Part shown: piece by piece, positions 16,486 to 23,987 of the stretch
How positions within the stretch are numbered: position 1 is the stretch's first letter
How the letters are laid out: each line of letters starts with the position of its first letter
Notes under the pieces: generated by a model
Seen by the model: the letters and a program-made list of their open reading frames with translations, nothing else
Told to the model about the DNA's origin: nothing
Database searches by the model: none
Program-made: the position numbers and the translations under genes
Source: Bacillus sp. AFS015802
GTDB lineage: Bacteria > Bacillota > Bacilli > Bacillales > Bacillaceae_B
DNA length: 64,000 bases
Direction of reading: 5' to 3'
NCBI RefSeq assembly: GCF_002561455.1
Contig: NZ_NTUP01000003.1
Span: forward strand, 94,827 to 158,826

Positions 16486-17463
16486 TTGTCTGCCAAGAAA
16501 AAAGTATTGGTGTTTTCAGATTTTGGAATCGATGATATCGTTGCGGTCCTGTATGCTTATTATAGCGATACGATCGAAATCGTCGGGATTGTATCGGATT
16601 ATGGAAATGTTTCCAGAGAAGATGCACTGAAAAATGTGAAATACCTGCAAAGCATAACCGGGATAACGAATATCCCGGTGATCGGTGGAGCGGTTTCAGG
16701 GTTGACCGGCACACAGCCACTATTCTATCCCGAGGTTCATGGGGTGGCAGGTCTCGGGCCGATCACTCCTGAAGGGATTGAATTTAATCCTTCTGACATC
16801 AGTGAGAATTTCTATGAGGTCAAGCAACTCATTGACCAATATGCCGGAGAAATATATATATACTCTGCAGGTCGATTAACCTCTTTGGCCACGGCCTTTG
16901 TTTTATATCCCGAAACGATGAAAAAAGTGAAAGAGTTTTATGTGATGGGCGGGGCATTCAACGTTCCGGGAAATGTTACCCCGTCGGCAGAAGCCAATTT
17001 CTATGGAGATCCTTACGCTGCCAATATCTTGATTCAGCTTGCACCGAAGAAAATACACCTCATCCCGCTGGATGTTACAATGTATGCACTCATTACCCCT
17101 CTCATGATCGATCAGCTGCATGAATTCTATGTGAAATCAGGTGATAAGGTCGGAATGATCATCAAACCGATGGTGGATTATTACTATGAGTTTTACAAGA
17201 AGACTTACCCTGATATATCTGGAAGCCCCCTACATGATTTGCTCGCTATGTGGGCCCTGGCCGATGGGGACAAAATGGTGTTCGAGGAAGTGCCGATCCG
17301 TGTGGCCGTCAATACTGGCTGCACTTTTGGCCAAAGCATCGGGGATTTTAGGAAGTCTTCAGAGAAAGCACCGTGGCCCGTTCATAAAATCGCGAAACAA
17401 TTCCATTATGGTGAATTCATTACTGAAGTATTTGCGACCTTGCAATCAGGTCCGAGCAGATAG
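16486..17463 (+). CDS. Nucleoside hydrolase family protein
   Basis: The 325-residue protein has an inosine/uridine-preferring nucleoside hydrolase fold. The N-terminal calcium motif reads FSDFGIDD rather than DxDxGxDD, so the first Asp is replaced by Phe while the other three remain. NVTPSAEANFYGDPYAA near 165 and the SPLHDLLAM motif with catalytic His/Asp near 250 are intact. Substrate is probably a ribonucleoside. TTG 16486 has AAAGGGAG upstream; ATG 16456 would add ten poorly conserved residues. It stands alone with its own upstream region, and is not part of the B. subtilis ypm synteny. Confidence 0.88.
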   Translation: MSAKKKVLVFSDFGIDDIVAVLYAYYSDTIEIVGIVSDYGNVSREDALKNVKYLQSITGITNIPVIGGAVSGLTGTQPLFYPEVHGVAGLGPITPEGIEFNPSDISENFYEVKQLIDQYAGEIYIYSAGRLTSLATAFVLYPETMKKVKEFYVMGGAFNVPGNVTPSAEANFYGDPYAANILIQLAPKKIHLIPLDVTMYALITPLMIDQLHEFYVKSGDKVGMIIKPMVDYYYEFYKKTYPDISGSPLHDLLAMWALADGDKMVFEEVPIRVAVNTGCTFGQSIGDFRKSSEKAPWPVHKIAKQFHYGEFITEVFATLQSGPSR

Positions 17464-17507
17464 GGATCATTCCTAAACAAGGTTGACCGCTTGATGAGTG
17501 TATGGAT

Positions 17508-17536
17508 GTTTTACCAGGGTATAACCGTGATATAAT
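17508..17536 (+). promoter_or_regulatory. Extended -10 promoter of ypmR
   Basis: TGATATAAT at 17528-17536 is an extended -10 box. A weak GTTTTA at 17508-17513 lies 17 nt upstream. Confidence 0.55.
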
Positions 17537-17566
17537 ACTATGTAAAGAGTAAGCGAGGTGACGTAT

Positions 17567-18397
17567 ATGAAAAAAATAACCGTTCTCATGCTCGCTTTTG
17601 TTTTTTTTCTGTCGGGATGTTCGTTAGAAGATGCTGCTGATCATATTACAAGGGAAGTATCCAACTGGGATAAAGAAATGCCCAATGAAACATTTCTGCC
17701 GAAGAACTTAAAGGTGGTTTCAATAGGGGATTCACTGACTCAAGGTGTGGGTGACAGTACAAAAAATGGCGGGTATGTCCCATATTTGGAAAAAAGCCTG
17801 GAGTCATTGGACGGGATTAAGGATGCCCAGTTTCATAACTATGGAGTCAGGGGAAACCGTACAGATCAATTATTAAAAAGACTGAAGAAGGAAGATGTGA
17901 AAGCATCCATCCAGGAGTCAGATTTAGTGATGATCACCATCGGTGGAAACGATGTGATGAAAATTTTCCGTGAAAATTTATCACACTTGAAGTTAGAGGT
18001 ATTTCAGGAGGAAAAACGGCAATATGAACTCCGGTTACAAGAAATCATTGAAACGATCAGACAATATAACCCGGAAGCCGGCATCGTGCTGGTAGGTTTG
18101 TACAATCCATTTAACACTTGGTTTTCAGATATCGATGAGGTCAATCAAGTGATCCAGACATGGAACGAAGCAAGCAGGCAGGTACTGTCGGGGTATGATA
18201 AGACACTATTTGTGAAGATCGAGGATTTATTCATTGATGCAGGAGATACCTTATTATATGAAGATTACTTTCATCCTAACGATGAGGGGTACAAATTGAT
18301 CGCAGATCGAATGTTTACGGATTTGGCAAACGGGAAAACATTAGCTGTATTGACAGATAAAAGAGATACTGGTGAGGAAGAGGAGCAGCCGTCATGA
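17567..18397 (+). CDS. ypmR: SGNH/GDSL lipolytic lipoprotein YpmR
   Basis: The 276-residue lipoprotein has a signal peptide with lipobox LSGC (Cys near 18). The SGNH hydrolase blocks are GDSLTQG (Ser near 52), the Gly of the ARGVRGNRTDQ-type block, ITIGGNDVMK near 125, and DYFHPNDEGYKLIA with the catalytic Asp/His near 230. It is a likely surface esterase or lipase. GCGAGGTGACGTAT precedes ATG 17567. It overlaps ypmS by 4 nt, exactly as in the B. subtilis pair. Confidence 0.92.
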   Translation: MKKITVLMLAFVFFLSGCSLEDAADHITREVSNWDKEMPNETFLPKNLKVVSIGDSLTQGVGDSTKNGGYVPYLEKSLESLDGIKDAQFHNYGVRGNRTDQLLKRLKKEDVKASIQESDLVMITIGGNDVMKIFRENLSHLKLEVFQEEKRQYELRLQEIIETIRQYNPEAGIVLVGLYNPFNTWFSDIDEVNQVIQTWNEASRQVLSGYDKTLFVKIEDLFIDAGDTLLYEDYFHPNDEGYKLIADRMFTDLANGKTLAVLTDKRDTGEEEEQPS

Positions 18398-18981
18398 AGA
18401 ACAAATGGAAGGTAGGATTTTTTGTCCTTTTAGGTATGATCATCCTGGGATTCGTCATCATCGTGTCCATGATCTTTATGCCTGTAAAGGATGATGCCCT
18501 GCCTAAGGACAATCAAAATACCAATCAACAAGTAGGGTTCAATGTAGAGACCAACAAAAAGGACTTAAATCTCATTATTGAACACTATATTGAAGAAGAA
18601 GGAATGAAGGGACCGGTGGATTACGACGTTCAGCTCAAGGATGATGTTGAACTTCTCGGCTCCGTCCCAGTCTTCACTTCAAACCTGGACTTTAAGCTGG
18701 ATTTCGAACCGAAGGCGCTTGAAAATGGTGACATTCTCTTGAAGCAGAAATCCATCTCAGTAGGTTCACTGAATCTTCCGGTTTCCTATGTCCTAAAGGT
18801 GATCAGGGATTCGTATAATTTCCCTGACTGGGTGAAAATCCAACCCAATGATGAATTGATTTACGTTTCACTGCAGGACATGAAGTTGAAAAGCGATATT
18901 AAAGTACGGGCAAATGAATTCAACCTGAAGGAAGATGATATTTCATTCAGATTGCTGGTTCCTGTGGACCGTGCCCAATAA
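18394..18981 (+). CDS. ypmS: YpmS, DUF2140 membrane-anchored protein
   Basis: The 195-residue protein has one N-terminal transmembrane helix (VGFFVLLGMIILGFVIIVSMIF, residues 5-26). An extracytoplasmic beta-rich domain follows, with PVFTSNLDFKLDFEPKAL and LPVSYVLKVIRDSY, typical of YpmS/DUF2140. The ATG overlaps the ypmR stop. Function is unknown; coupling suggests it works with the YpmR hydrolase at the cell surface. Confidence 0.9.
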   Translation: MKNKWKVGFFVLLGMIILGFVIIVSMIFMPVKDDALPKDNQNTNQQVGFNVETNKKDLNLIIEHYIEEEGMKGPVDYDVQLKDDVELLGSVPVFTSNLDFKLDFEPKALENGDILLKQKSISVGSLNLPVSYVLKVIRDSYNFPDWVKIQPNDELIYVSLQDMKLKSDIKVRANEFNLKEDDISFRLLVPVDRAQ

Positions 18982-18982
18982 A

Positions 18983-19020
18983 GAAAAGGTGACTTCCATG
19001 GAGAAGTCACCTTTTTCTTT
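18983..19020 (+). terminator. Terminator of ypmR-ypmS
   Basis: AAAAGGTGACTTC and GAAGTCACCTTTTTC pair around CATG. Confidence 0.9.
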
Positions 19021-19047
19021 GGAACAGCTCTTTTTTGGTCGAAGAAA

Positions 19048-19788
19048 TTACCCTTTTAGTAGGAGTGCTTCCAGTTCAGGGGTTCCGTTTGCCAATCCGA
19101 CGGCTACGATCGTATAGGCTTGATTAGGGCTCAGTTTCACATTCGGAACGCTTAACACACTGTTTTTACTTCCGGCGACCCGGGCCTCGAGATTAACGGT
19201 CATCGGGGTTAATCCGAGATAATCGGTCGCTTGTTTGAAGGAGATATCCGGGAATATGACATCCCCGCCTTTTACTGCGATATCAACGGCCGGGGCGTCA
19301 GGAGAAAGGTGAATGAATTTCACCTTTGTTTCTCCCGTAGGGACAGTCGGGTCGTCGAGATATGGAAGCAATTGCATTTTATTCAGTGTCCCTACTGCTG
19401 CAAGGGTATATATTTTTCCTGGATCGATTTTTACTTTTTTACTAATGACAGTCGTCACACTTGTTCCTGCTGGATATACATCAATATGATACTTACCGGC
19501 AGGTAGTGTTAAGTAGTCGCTTACATCTTTGAAGGCTACATCCCGCAGTACACGATTACCATTTACATATACATCAACATTCGGTGCATCAGGGACGGCG
19601 TGTAACACGCGTACATAAGATGGCTGGGTGGAGGTTGTCATGTCAGCCCGCTGCGCCTGCATGGCAAGCCTCATATACTTAAGATGCTTCTGATAATAAT
19701 GCACGTGCATGGATGGATCAGTATATTTATAATAACCGGATAATAAGTCATACATCGCCGCTTTCGTTAAATAATCATGTTGGCTCAT
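19048..19788 (-). CDS. DUF4397 domain protein
   Basis: The 246-residue protein has a charged N-terminal helix region (1-50). Two tandem beta-rich DUF4397 repeats follow: VRVLHAVPDAPNVDVYVNG (~58) and VKFIHLSPDAPAVDIAVKG (~156), each with an LPAGKY or LTPMTV strand and a YT(L/I)(A/V)AVG motif. Other DUF4397 proteins are exported surface proteins, but no signal peptide is seen here. GGGAGAGATACGG precedes the ATG. It is convergent with ypmS. Role unknown. Confidence 0.9.
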   Translation of the reverse strand: MSQHDYLTKAAMYDLLSGYYKYTDPSMHVHYYQKHLKYMRLAMQAQRADMTTSTQPSYVRVLHAVPDAPNVDVYVNGNRVLRDVAFKDVSDYLTLPAGKYHIDVYPAGTSVTTVISKKVKIDPGKIYTLAAVGTLNKMQLLPYLDDPTVPTGETKVKFIHLSPDAPAVDIAVKGGDVIFPDISFKQATDYLGLTPMTVNLEARVAGSKNSVLSVPNVKLSPNQAYTIVAVGLANGTPELEALLLKG

Positions 19789-19882
19789 CCGTATCTCTCC
19801 CTTTTCTGTATTAACACAATAGAATATGCCGGAAAGGAAAAATGGTGAAAGGACCTATTTTTTCAAAAATCAAAAATATGCC

Positions 19883-19911
19883 TTGCAATCGAGATGAAAA
19901 TATTGGATAAT
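19883..19911 (+). promoter_or_regulatory. SigA promoter of the leader peptide / rsgA-type transcript
   Basis: TTGCAA (19883-19888), a 17-nt spacer and GATAAT (19906-19911) give a good vegetative promoter. Transcription would start near 19918, 27 nt before the leader ORF. Confidence 0.65.
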
Positions 19912-19944
19912 GAAGGTACTAATTGAGAAAGTGGGTGATGTCAT

Positions 19945-20034
19945 ATGAACCTATCATTAATGGAGCTAACGTCTAATGTAAATACGCAGCATATTGGTTC
20001 TTCACGTCAACTCACTTTATACGGGATGATTTAA
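19945..20034 (+). CDS. Leader peptide (29 aa) of an attenuator
   Basis: The short ORF reads MNLSLMELTSNVNTQHIGSS and then RQLTLYGMI. GTGGGTGATGTC gives a good ribosome site 5 nt upstream. Its stop codon TAA (20032-20034) touches the first arm of a hairpin that competes with a downstream terminator. The position between a promoter and a terminator, with no other gene before rsgA, marks it as a regulatory leader. The peptide itself matches nothing I know. Confidence 0.65.
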   Translation: MNLSLMELTSNVNTQHIGSSRQLTLYGMI

Positions 20035-20107
20035 TTTTTCATTTTTATTTCTTCTACAATGAAAAATCCGTTGATGTGGGGAACCACGCAATGGATTTTT
20101 TATTTTT
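20034..20107 (+). promoter_or_regulatory. Competing antiterminator and terminator hairpins (attenuator)
   Basis: Hairpin A pairs ATTTTTCATT (20034-20043) with AATGAAAAAT (20058-20067). Hairpin B pairs AAAAATCCGTTG and TGTGG (20062-20079) with CCACG, CAAT and GGATTTTT (20084-20100) around a GGAA tetraloop, with one bulged A. It ends in TTTTTTATTTTT (20096-20107), so B is a textbook terminator. A and B share 20062-20067 and cannot coexist. A ribosome at the leader stop would cover the left arm of A and favour termination; one stalled early in the leader would leave A free and allow read-through. Confidence 0.7.
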
Positions 20108-20120
20108 GGGAGGAAACAAG

Positions 20121-21149
20121 GTGAATAATAGAGAAACAGTTTTTGAAATGATGAACCACCTGACAGAAGATGGCCATATATTGGGAAGGGTCGTGACCGA
20201 GCAAAGGGGTGCCTTTATGGTCATGACAAAAACAGGCGAAGTACTGAGTAAGATTTCCGGAAAGCTCAGATTTGAAACCGTCCAGCGAGAAGATCTTCCC
20301 GCCGTAGGGGACTGGGTCCACCTAAGCGGGGAAGGGGCCATCATTGAAAAAGTATTGCCGCGTACCAGTAAATTTTCAAGAAAAAAAGCAGGAAATGAAG
20401 CAGAAGAGCAGATTATTGCAACGAATATCGACACTGTATTCATCCTTTCTTCATTAAATGATGACTTGAACCATAAACGGATGGAGCGCTATCTGCTTCT
20501 CTGCTGGGAAAGCGGGGCAAACCCAGTCATCGTCCTGACGAAGGCCGATACATGTACTGAAATAGAAGAGAAAAAAAGGGAAGTGGAAGACACGCTGCTT
20601 GGGGTGAAGGTCATTACCATCAGCGCCGTGAATCAAGAGGGAATCGAAGAACTGCTCCCATACCTGGATAAGGGGAAGACAGTTGCCCTCGTCGGTTCCT
20701 CGGGTGTGGGAAAATCCACGTTAACCAACCTCCTTGTAGGTTATGACGTCCAGAAGACGAAGGAAATAAGGGAATCCGATGATAAAGGCCGGCATACAAC
20801 AACCCACCGGGAGTTGTTTTTATTGGAAAATGGTGCTTCGATCATCGATACACCCGGGATGAGGGAAATCCAACTATGGCAGGGGCAGGAAGGGTTATCA
20901 ACCCACTATAAGGACGTTGAGGAATACGCCCTTCATTGCCGATTCAGTGATTGCCGTCATGAAGATGAGCCCGGCTGCGGGATTCAGATGGCGATTGAAG
21001 AAGGCAGCCTGTCCGTGGAAAGGTTCGAACACTACCAGAAGCTCCAACGGGAGATCGCTTATATGGAGAGACGCGGGAATAAGCGGCTCGAGTCATTGGA
21101 ACGGAAGAAGTGGAAAAGTATCGGAAAACAGAGGAAACTTAAATATTGA
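20121..21149 (+). CDS. rsgA: RsgA/YjeQ-type circularly permuted GTPase
   Basis: The 342-residue GTPase shows an N-terminal OB-fold (about 1-90). The permuted G motifs follow in the order G4 (VLTKADTC ~137), G1 (GSSGVGKSTL ~195) and G3 (DTPGMRE ~243), and then the C-terminal zinc knuckle HCRFSDCRHEDEPGC (~272). RsgA matures the 30S subunit. It is longer than the B. subtilis YloQ copy that sits by prkC (298 aa), so this may be a second paralogue; that copy is not in the window. GTG 20121 has GGGAGGAAACAAG directly upstream, right after the attenuator T-run. The long family and its attenuator suggest stress- or antibiotic-responsive expression. Confidence 0.9.
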   Translation: MNNRETVFEMMNHLTEDGHILGRVVTEQRGAFMVMTKTGEVLSKISGKLRFETVQREDLPAVGDWVHLSGEGAIIEKVLPRTSKFSRKKAGNEAEEQIIATNIDTVFILSSLNDDLNHKRMERYLLLCWESGANPVIVLTKADTCTEIEEKKREVEDTLLGVKVITISAVNQEGIEELLPYLDKGKTVALVGSSGVGKSTLTNLLVGYDVQKTKEIRESDDKGRHTTTHRELFLLENGASIIDTPGMREIQLWQGQEGLSTHYKDVEEYALHCRFSDCRHEDEPGCGIQMAIEEGSLSVERFEHYQKLQREIAYMERRGNKRLESLERKKWKSIGKQRKLKY

Positions 21150-21154
21150 ACAGA

Positions 21155-21188
21155 AGAGTGACCCTTTAATGGAGGGCACTCTTTTTTT
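21155..21188 (+). terminator. Terminator after the rsgA-type gene
   Basis: AGAGTGACCCT pairs with AGGGCACTCT (one mismatch) around TTAATGG, followed by seven T. Confidence 0.85.
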
Positions 21189-21328
21189 AATGAACAAAGG
21201 GAAGGGATTTTCAAACCGTAGACTAAACCGTTTCAGCAAGCTTAATACTTTCCCTTTTTAAAGGGAATGCGTTAAAATCTCATACAAAGGGAATAGTGAA
21301 AGAGAATGAGATGGAAAGGATGATGAAC

Positions 21329-21871
21329 ATGTCAGAGGCTTCAACGTATGAAAAAGCCACCTTTGCCGGCGGGTGTTTCTGGTGCATGGTGAAACCGTTT
21401 GATGAACAGCCCGGAATAGGCAGTGTCATATCAGGATACACAGGGGGCCACGTTCCCAATCCGTCCTATAAGGAAGTGTGCAGTGAAACGACTGGTCATT
21501 ATGAGGCGGTCCAAATTGAATATGACCCGTCTATTTTTCCTTATGAGAAGTTATTAGAAGTGTACTGGCAGCAAATCGACCCGACAGATCCCGGTGGACA
21601 GTTCTTTGATCGCGGACAATCGTATAAGACGGTCATCTTCTACCATGATGAAGAGCAGAAACGGTTGGCAGAAGAGTCCAAGAAGAGGCTGGGACAGTCA
21701 GGGATTTTTTCAAAGCCCATCGCTACAGAGATCTTGCCAGCTAAGGAATTTTATCCTGCAGAAGACTATCATCAGGATTATTATAAGAAGAATCCCGGTC
21801 ATTATAATCGATACAGCAGGGGATCAGGAAGAGTTGCGTTTATTGAAAATCATTGGGGGGAAAAGAAATGA
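21329..21871 (+). CDS. msrA: Peptide methionine-(S)-sulfoxide reductase MsrA
   Basis: The 180-residue enzyme reduces S-sulfoxide of methionine in oxidised proteins. The catalytic GGCFWC is near residue 14. Other family blocks are [45 protein letters not shown] and the C-terminal [18 protein letters not shown] 21329 has AAGGA 8 nt upstream and gives the usual start; earlier in-frame codons from 21296 are less likely. It overlaps msrB by 4 nt, so both stereospecific reductases are coupled. Confidence 0.95.
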   Translation: MSEASTYEKATFAGGCFWCMVKPFDEQPGIGSVISGYTGGHVPNPSYKEVCSETTGHYEAVQIEYDPSIFPYEKLLEVYWQQIDPTDPGGQFFDRGQSYKTVIFYHDEEQKRLAEESKKRLGQSGIFSKPIATEILPAKEFYPAEDYHQDYYKKNPGHYNRYSRGSGRVAFIENHWGEKK

Positions 21872-22290
21872 GTAAAGAGGATCTTAAGAAAAAGTTAACA
21901 CCCGAACAATATGATGTCACCCAGAATAATGGGACGGAGCCTCCGTTTAGAAACGAATATTGGAATACGTTCGAAGAAGGCATCTATGTTGATGTCGTTT
22001 CAGGAAAACCTCTCTTCAGCTCCAAGGACAAATACGATGCCGGTTGTGGTTGGCCAAGCTTCACCAAACCGATTGATGAAGAGGAAATATCAGAAAAAGA
22101 AGATAGAAGTCACTTTATGGTAAGGACGGAAGTGAGAAGCAAGGATGCGGATTCTCACCTGGGTCACGTGTTCAATGACGGTCCTGGACCGACAAAACTT
22201 CGTTACTGCATCAATTCCGCCGCTCTCAGATTCATTCCTGCAGAGAAGCTTGAAGAAGAAGGGTACGGAAGTTATAAGAAGTTATTTTAA
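21868..22290 (+). CDS. msrB: Peptide methionine-(R)-sulfoxide reductase MsrB
   Basis: The 140-residue protein has the catalytic Cys in [12 protein letters not shown] near 116 and the [12 protein letters not shown] block near 55. Further family blocks are [13 protein letters not shown] and the N-terminal [17 protein letters not shown]. The two CxxC zinc motifs of form-1 MsrB are absent, so this is the zinc-free form. GGGGGGAAAAGAA precedes ATG 21868, which overlaps the msrA stop. Confidence 0.95.
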   Translation: MSKEDLKKKLTPEQYDVTQNNGTEPPFRNEYWNTFEEGIYVDVVSGKPLFSSKDKYDAGCGWPSFTKPIDEEEISEKEDRSHFMVRTEVRSKDADSHLGHVFNDGPGPTKLRYCINSAALRFIPAEKLEEEGYGSYKKLF

Positions 22291-22343
22291 CATAATGAAT
22301 TGCTGTGAAAACATTCACATATGTGCTACAATGAATCTCTCAT

Positions 22344-22372
22344 GTTTACATTGAGTTACATATGTGTATTTA
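22344..22372 (+). promoter_or_regulatory. Promoter of the PTS IIA gene
   Basis: TTTACA (22344-22349), 17-nt spacer and TATTTA (22367-22372), 28 nt before the ATG. The direct repeat ACATATGTG (22317-22325 and 22358-22366) brackets it. Confidence 0.45.
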
Positions 22373-22400
22373 AAAAATATGATTAGGAAGGTGAATGAAG

Positions 22401-22901
22401 ATGCTTAAAAAGCTTTTTGGCAAAAAAGAAGAGGCACCTAAAACAATCAATGCCGTAGCACCCTTAACGGGTACCGTGAAATCTCTTGAAGAGGTTCCGG
22501 ATCCAGTGTTTTCCCAAAAGATGATGGGAGATGGTATCGCCATCGATCCGACGGTGGGAAAGGTCGTTTCACCAGTAGACGGGGAGATCATGCAGCTCTT
22601 CCCGACAAAACACGCAGTCGGCATCAAGGCGAAGAACGGTGCTGAAATTTTGATTCATATCGGACTTGAAACCGTTTCGATGAACGGTGAAGGCTTTGAA
22701 GCCCATATTTCAGAAGGTTCAAAAGTCAGCGTCGGAGATCCATTGATTACGTATGACCTTGAGCTTGTAAAAGAAAAGGCTAAAAGCACGATCACACCGA
22801 TCATCATCACAAATGGTGATGATATGGGCGATGTCGTGAAAAAAGACGTGGCAAGCGTGACAGCAGGACAGGAAGAAGTATTGGAGATTTCTTCAAAATA
22901 A
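22401..22901 (+). CDS. ypqE: PTS glucose-type EIIA protein (YpqE)
   Basis: The 166-residue stand-alone IIA domain of the glucose family carries the phospho-accepting His in ILIHIGLETVSMNGEGF near residue 80. The partner His in FPTKHAVGIK is near 66, and DGIAIDPTVGKVVSPVDG is also present. It receives phosphate from HPr and passes it to a sugar IIB domain that is not in the window. ATG 22401 has AGGAAGGTG 7 nt upstream; ATG 22395 is too close. Synteny after msrA/msrB agrees with B. subtilis ypqE. Confidence 0.93.
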   Translation: MLKKLFGKKEEAPKTINAVAPLTGTVKSLEEVPDPVFSQKMMGDGIAIDPTVGKVVSPVDGEIMQLFPTKHAVGIKAKNGAEILIHIGLETVSMNGEGFEAHISEGSKVSVGDPLITYDLELVKEKAKSTITPIIITNGDDMGDVVKKDVASVTAGQEEVLEISSK

Positions 22902-22910
22902 TGAAGAGCG

Positions 22911-22943
22911 AAAAGACCGGTGAAAGTTGCCGGTCTTTTTTTA
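22911..22943 (+). terminator. Terminator after ypqE
   Basis: AAAAGACCGG and CCGGTCTTTTTTT pair around TGAAAGTTG. Confidence 0.88.
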
Positions 22944-23024
22944 TGGGTTAAACTGTTTAAATGGAAAGGGCTGGTAGACTACGACACAACCTTCACCCTT
23001 ATCAAAATCCATCCACTATCTCCG

Positions 23025-23606
23025 TTATGTTTCCTTCTTCGTCGTCATCCCTCCTGAAAGAATGAATTTCATCGCTTCCTCCGATTTAATATCAAGGATT
23101 TCAACATCACTCTTCGGAATCAAAAAGGTCACGCCCGCGACCTGAAAGGTTTGGGGAATGTATACGGCCACGTGAGCGCGAAGATCATCATGCAGATCTT
23201 CCAGGTCCTCTGTCGTAATGAATCCAAGACATTTCATGGTGGTACCGGGCATCGTGACGAGGGCCACTCTTGAAAATGACTTCTTTTCTCCCAGGAAGGA
23301 ATGGATCGTATCCTTGATCACCGAGTAAATCGTTTTGATGAAAGGGATCTTTTGTAAGATGACATCCACGATCCGGATGATGGTACCTGTGAAGAATTTG
23401 GTGGAAAGCCATCCGAGGACCGTCAAGAGAACGATGGTGGCGAGCAGCCCGATACCGGGGAGGTAGTTTTCATCCAGGTAAGGCTTTAACACGTTCCCTA
23501 ATAACCCATCGAAAAATAGGAACATTTTATATACAACGTATGCCACAAGGGCGATCGGAACAATCGTAAGCACACCATTAATAAATGACTTGAAAAACCA
23601 TTTCAT
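23025..23606 (-). CDS. DUF502 family membrane protein
   Basis: The 193-residue protein has two N-terminal transmembrane segments (about 8-30 and 53-75). A conserved soluble part follows with IPFIKTIYSVIKDTIHSFL, FSRVALVTMPGTT and VAVYIPQTFQVAGVTFLIPK, the DUF502 pattern. These proteins occur widely in bacteria, and the role in Bacillus is not established. ATG 23606 has GGGAGAT upstream and agrees with homologue starts. The frame open to 23801 overlaps a plus-strand peptide gene and is not translated. Confidence 0.9.
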   Translation of the reverse strand: MKWFFKSFINGVLTIVPIALVAYVVYKMFLFFDGLLGNVLKPYLDENYLPGIGLLATIVLLTVLGWLSTKFFTGTIIRIVDVILQKIPFIKTIYSVIKDTIHSFLGEKKSFSRVALVTMPGTTMKCLGFITTEDLEDLHDDLRAHVAVYIPQTFQVAGVTFLIPKSDVEILDIKSEEAMKFILSGGMTTKKET

Positions 23607-23770
23607 ACCGTCATATCTCCCGTCTTTTCTAGAAACTCCCCTTATTATATAGAAAGAATTCGATCCCGAAAAGGTGTACCCGGAAATTAAATGGGCAAAT
23701 GCACAAACCCTTTCTAGGTGTATGACATAGAGTATAAGGTAAATAAATAATTTTTTGAGGAGTGATAGGT

Positions 23771-23920
23771 ATGAACTATGGTTACGGTTGTTGTGATCCA
23801 TGTTATCAAGGTGGGTATGCTTATCCGGTTGCCGGCTGTGGCGGGAATGGTTTTGCGTTGATCGTTGTATTATTCATCCTGTTGATTATTATTGGAGCCG
23901 TTTGTTACTGCGGACATTAA
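23771..23920 (+). CDS. YjcZ family sporulation peptide (49 aa)
   Basis: The peptide begins [20 protein letters not shown] with a Gly/Tyr/Cys-rich head and has the hallmark [17 protein letters not shown] membrane helix. YjcZ-type peptides are small Bacillus proteins linked to spores or spore coats. TTTGAGGAGTGATAGGT provides a strong ribosome site. It is too short for many gene callers. Confidence 0.85.
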   Translation: MNYGYGCCDPCYQGGYAYPVAGCGGNGFALIVVLFILLIIIGAVCYCGH

Positions 23921-23952
23921 TCCGTTTTTGATGATACTTGAAAATGAAGAAG

Positions 23953-23985
23953 AAAAAAGAGCTGTCGCGTCGACAGCTCTTTTTG
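23953..23985. terminator. Bidirectional terminator between the YjcZ peptide and the chemoreceptor
   Basis: AAAAAAGAGCTGTC and GACAGCTCTTTTT form a perfect stem around GCGTC, with A and T runs on both sides. Confidence 0.9.
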
Positions 23986-23987
23986 TC

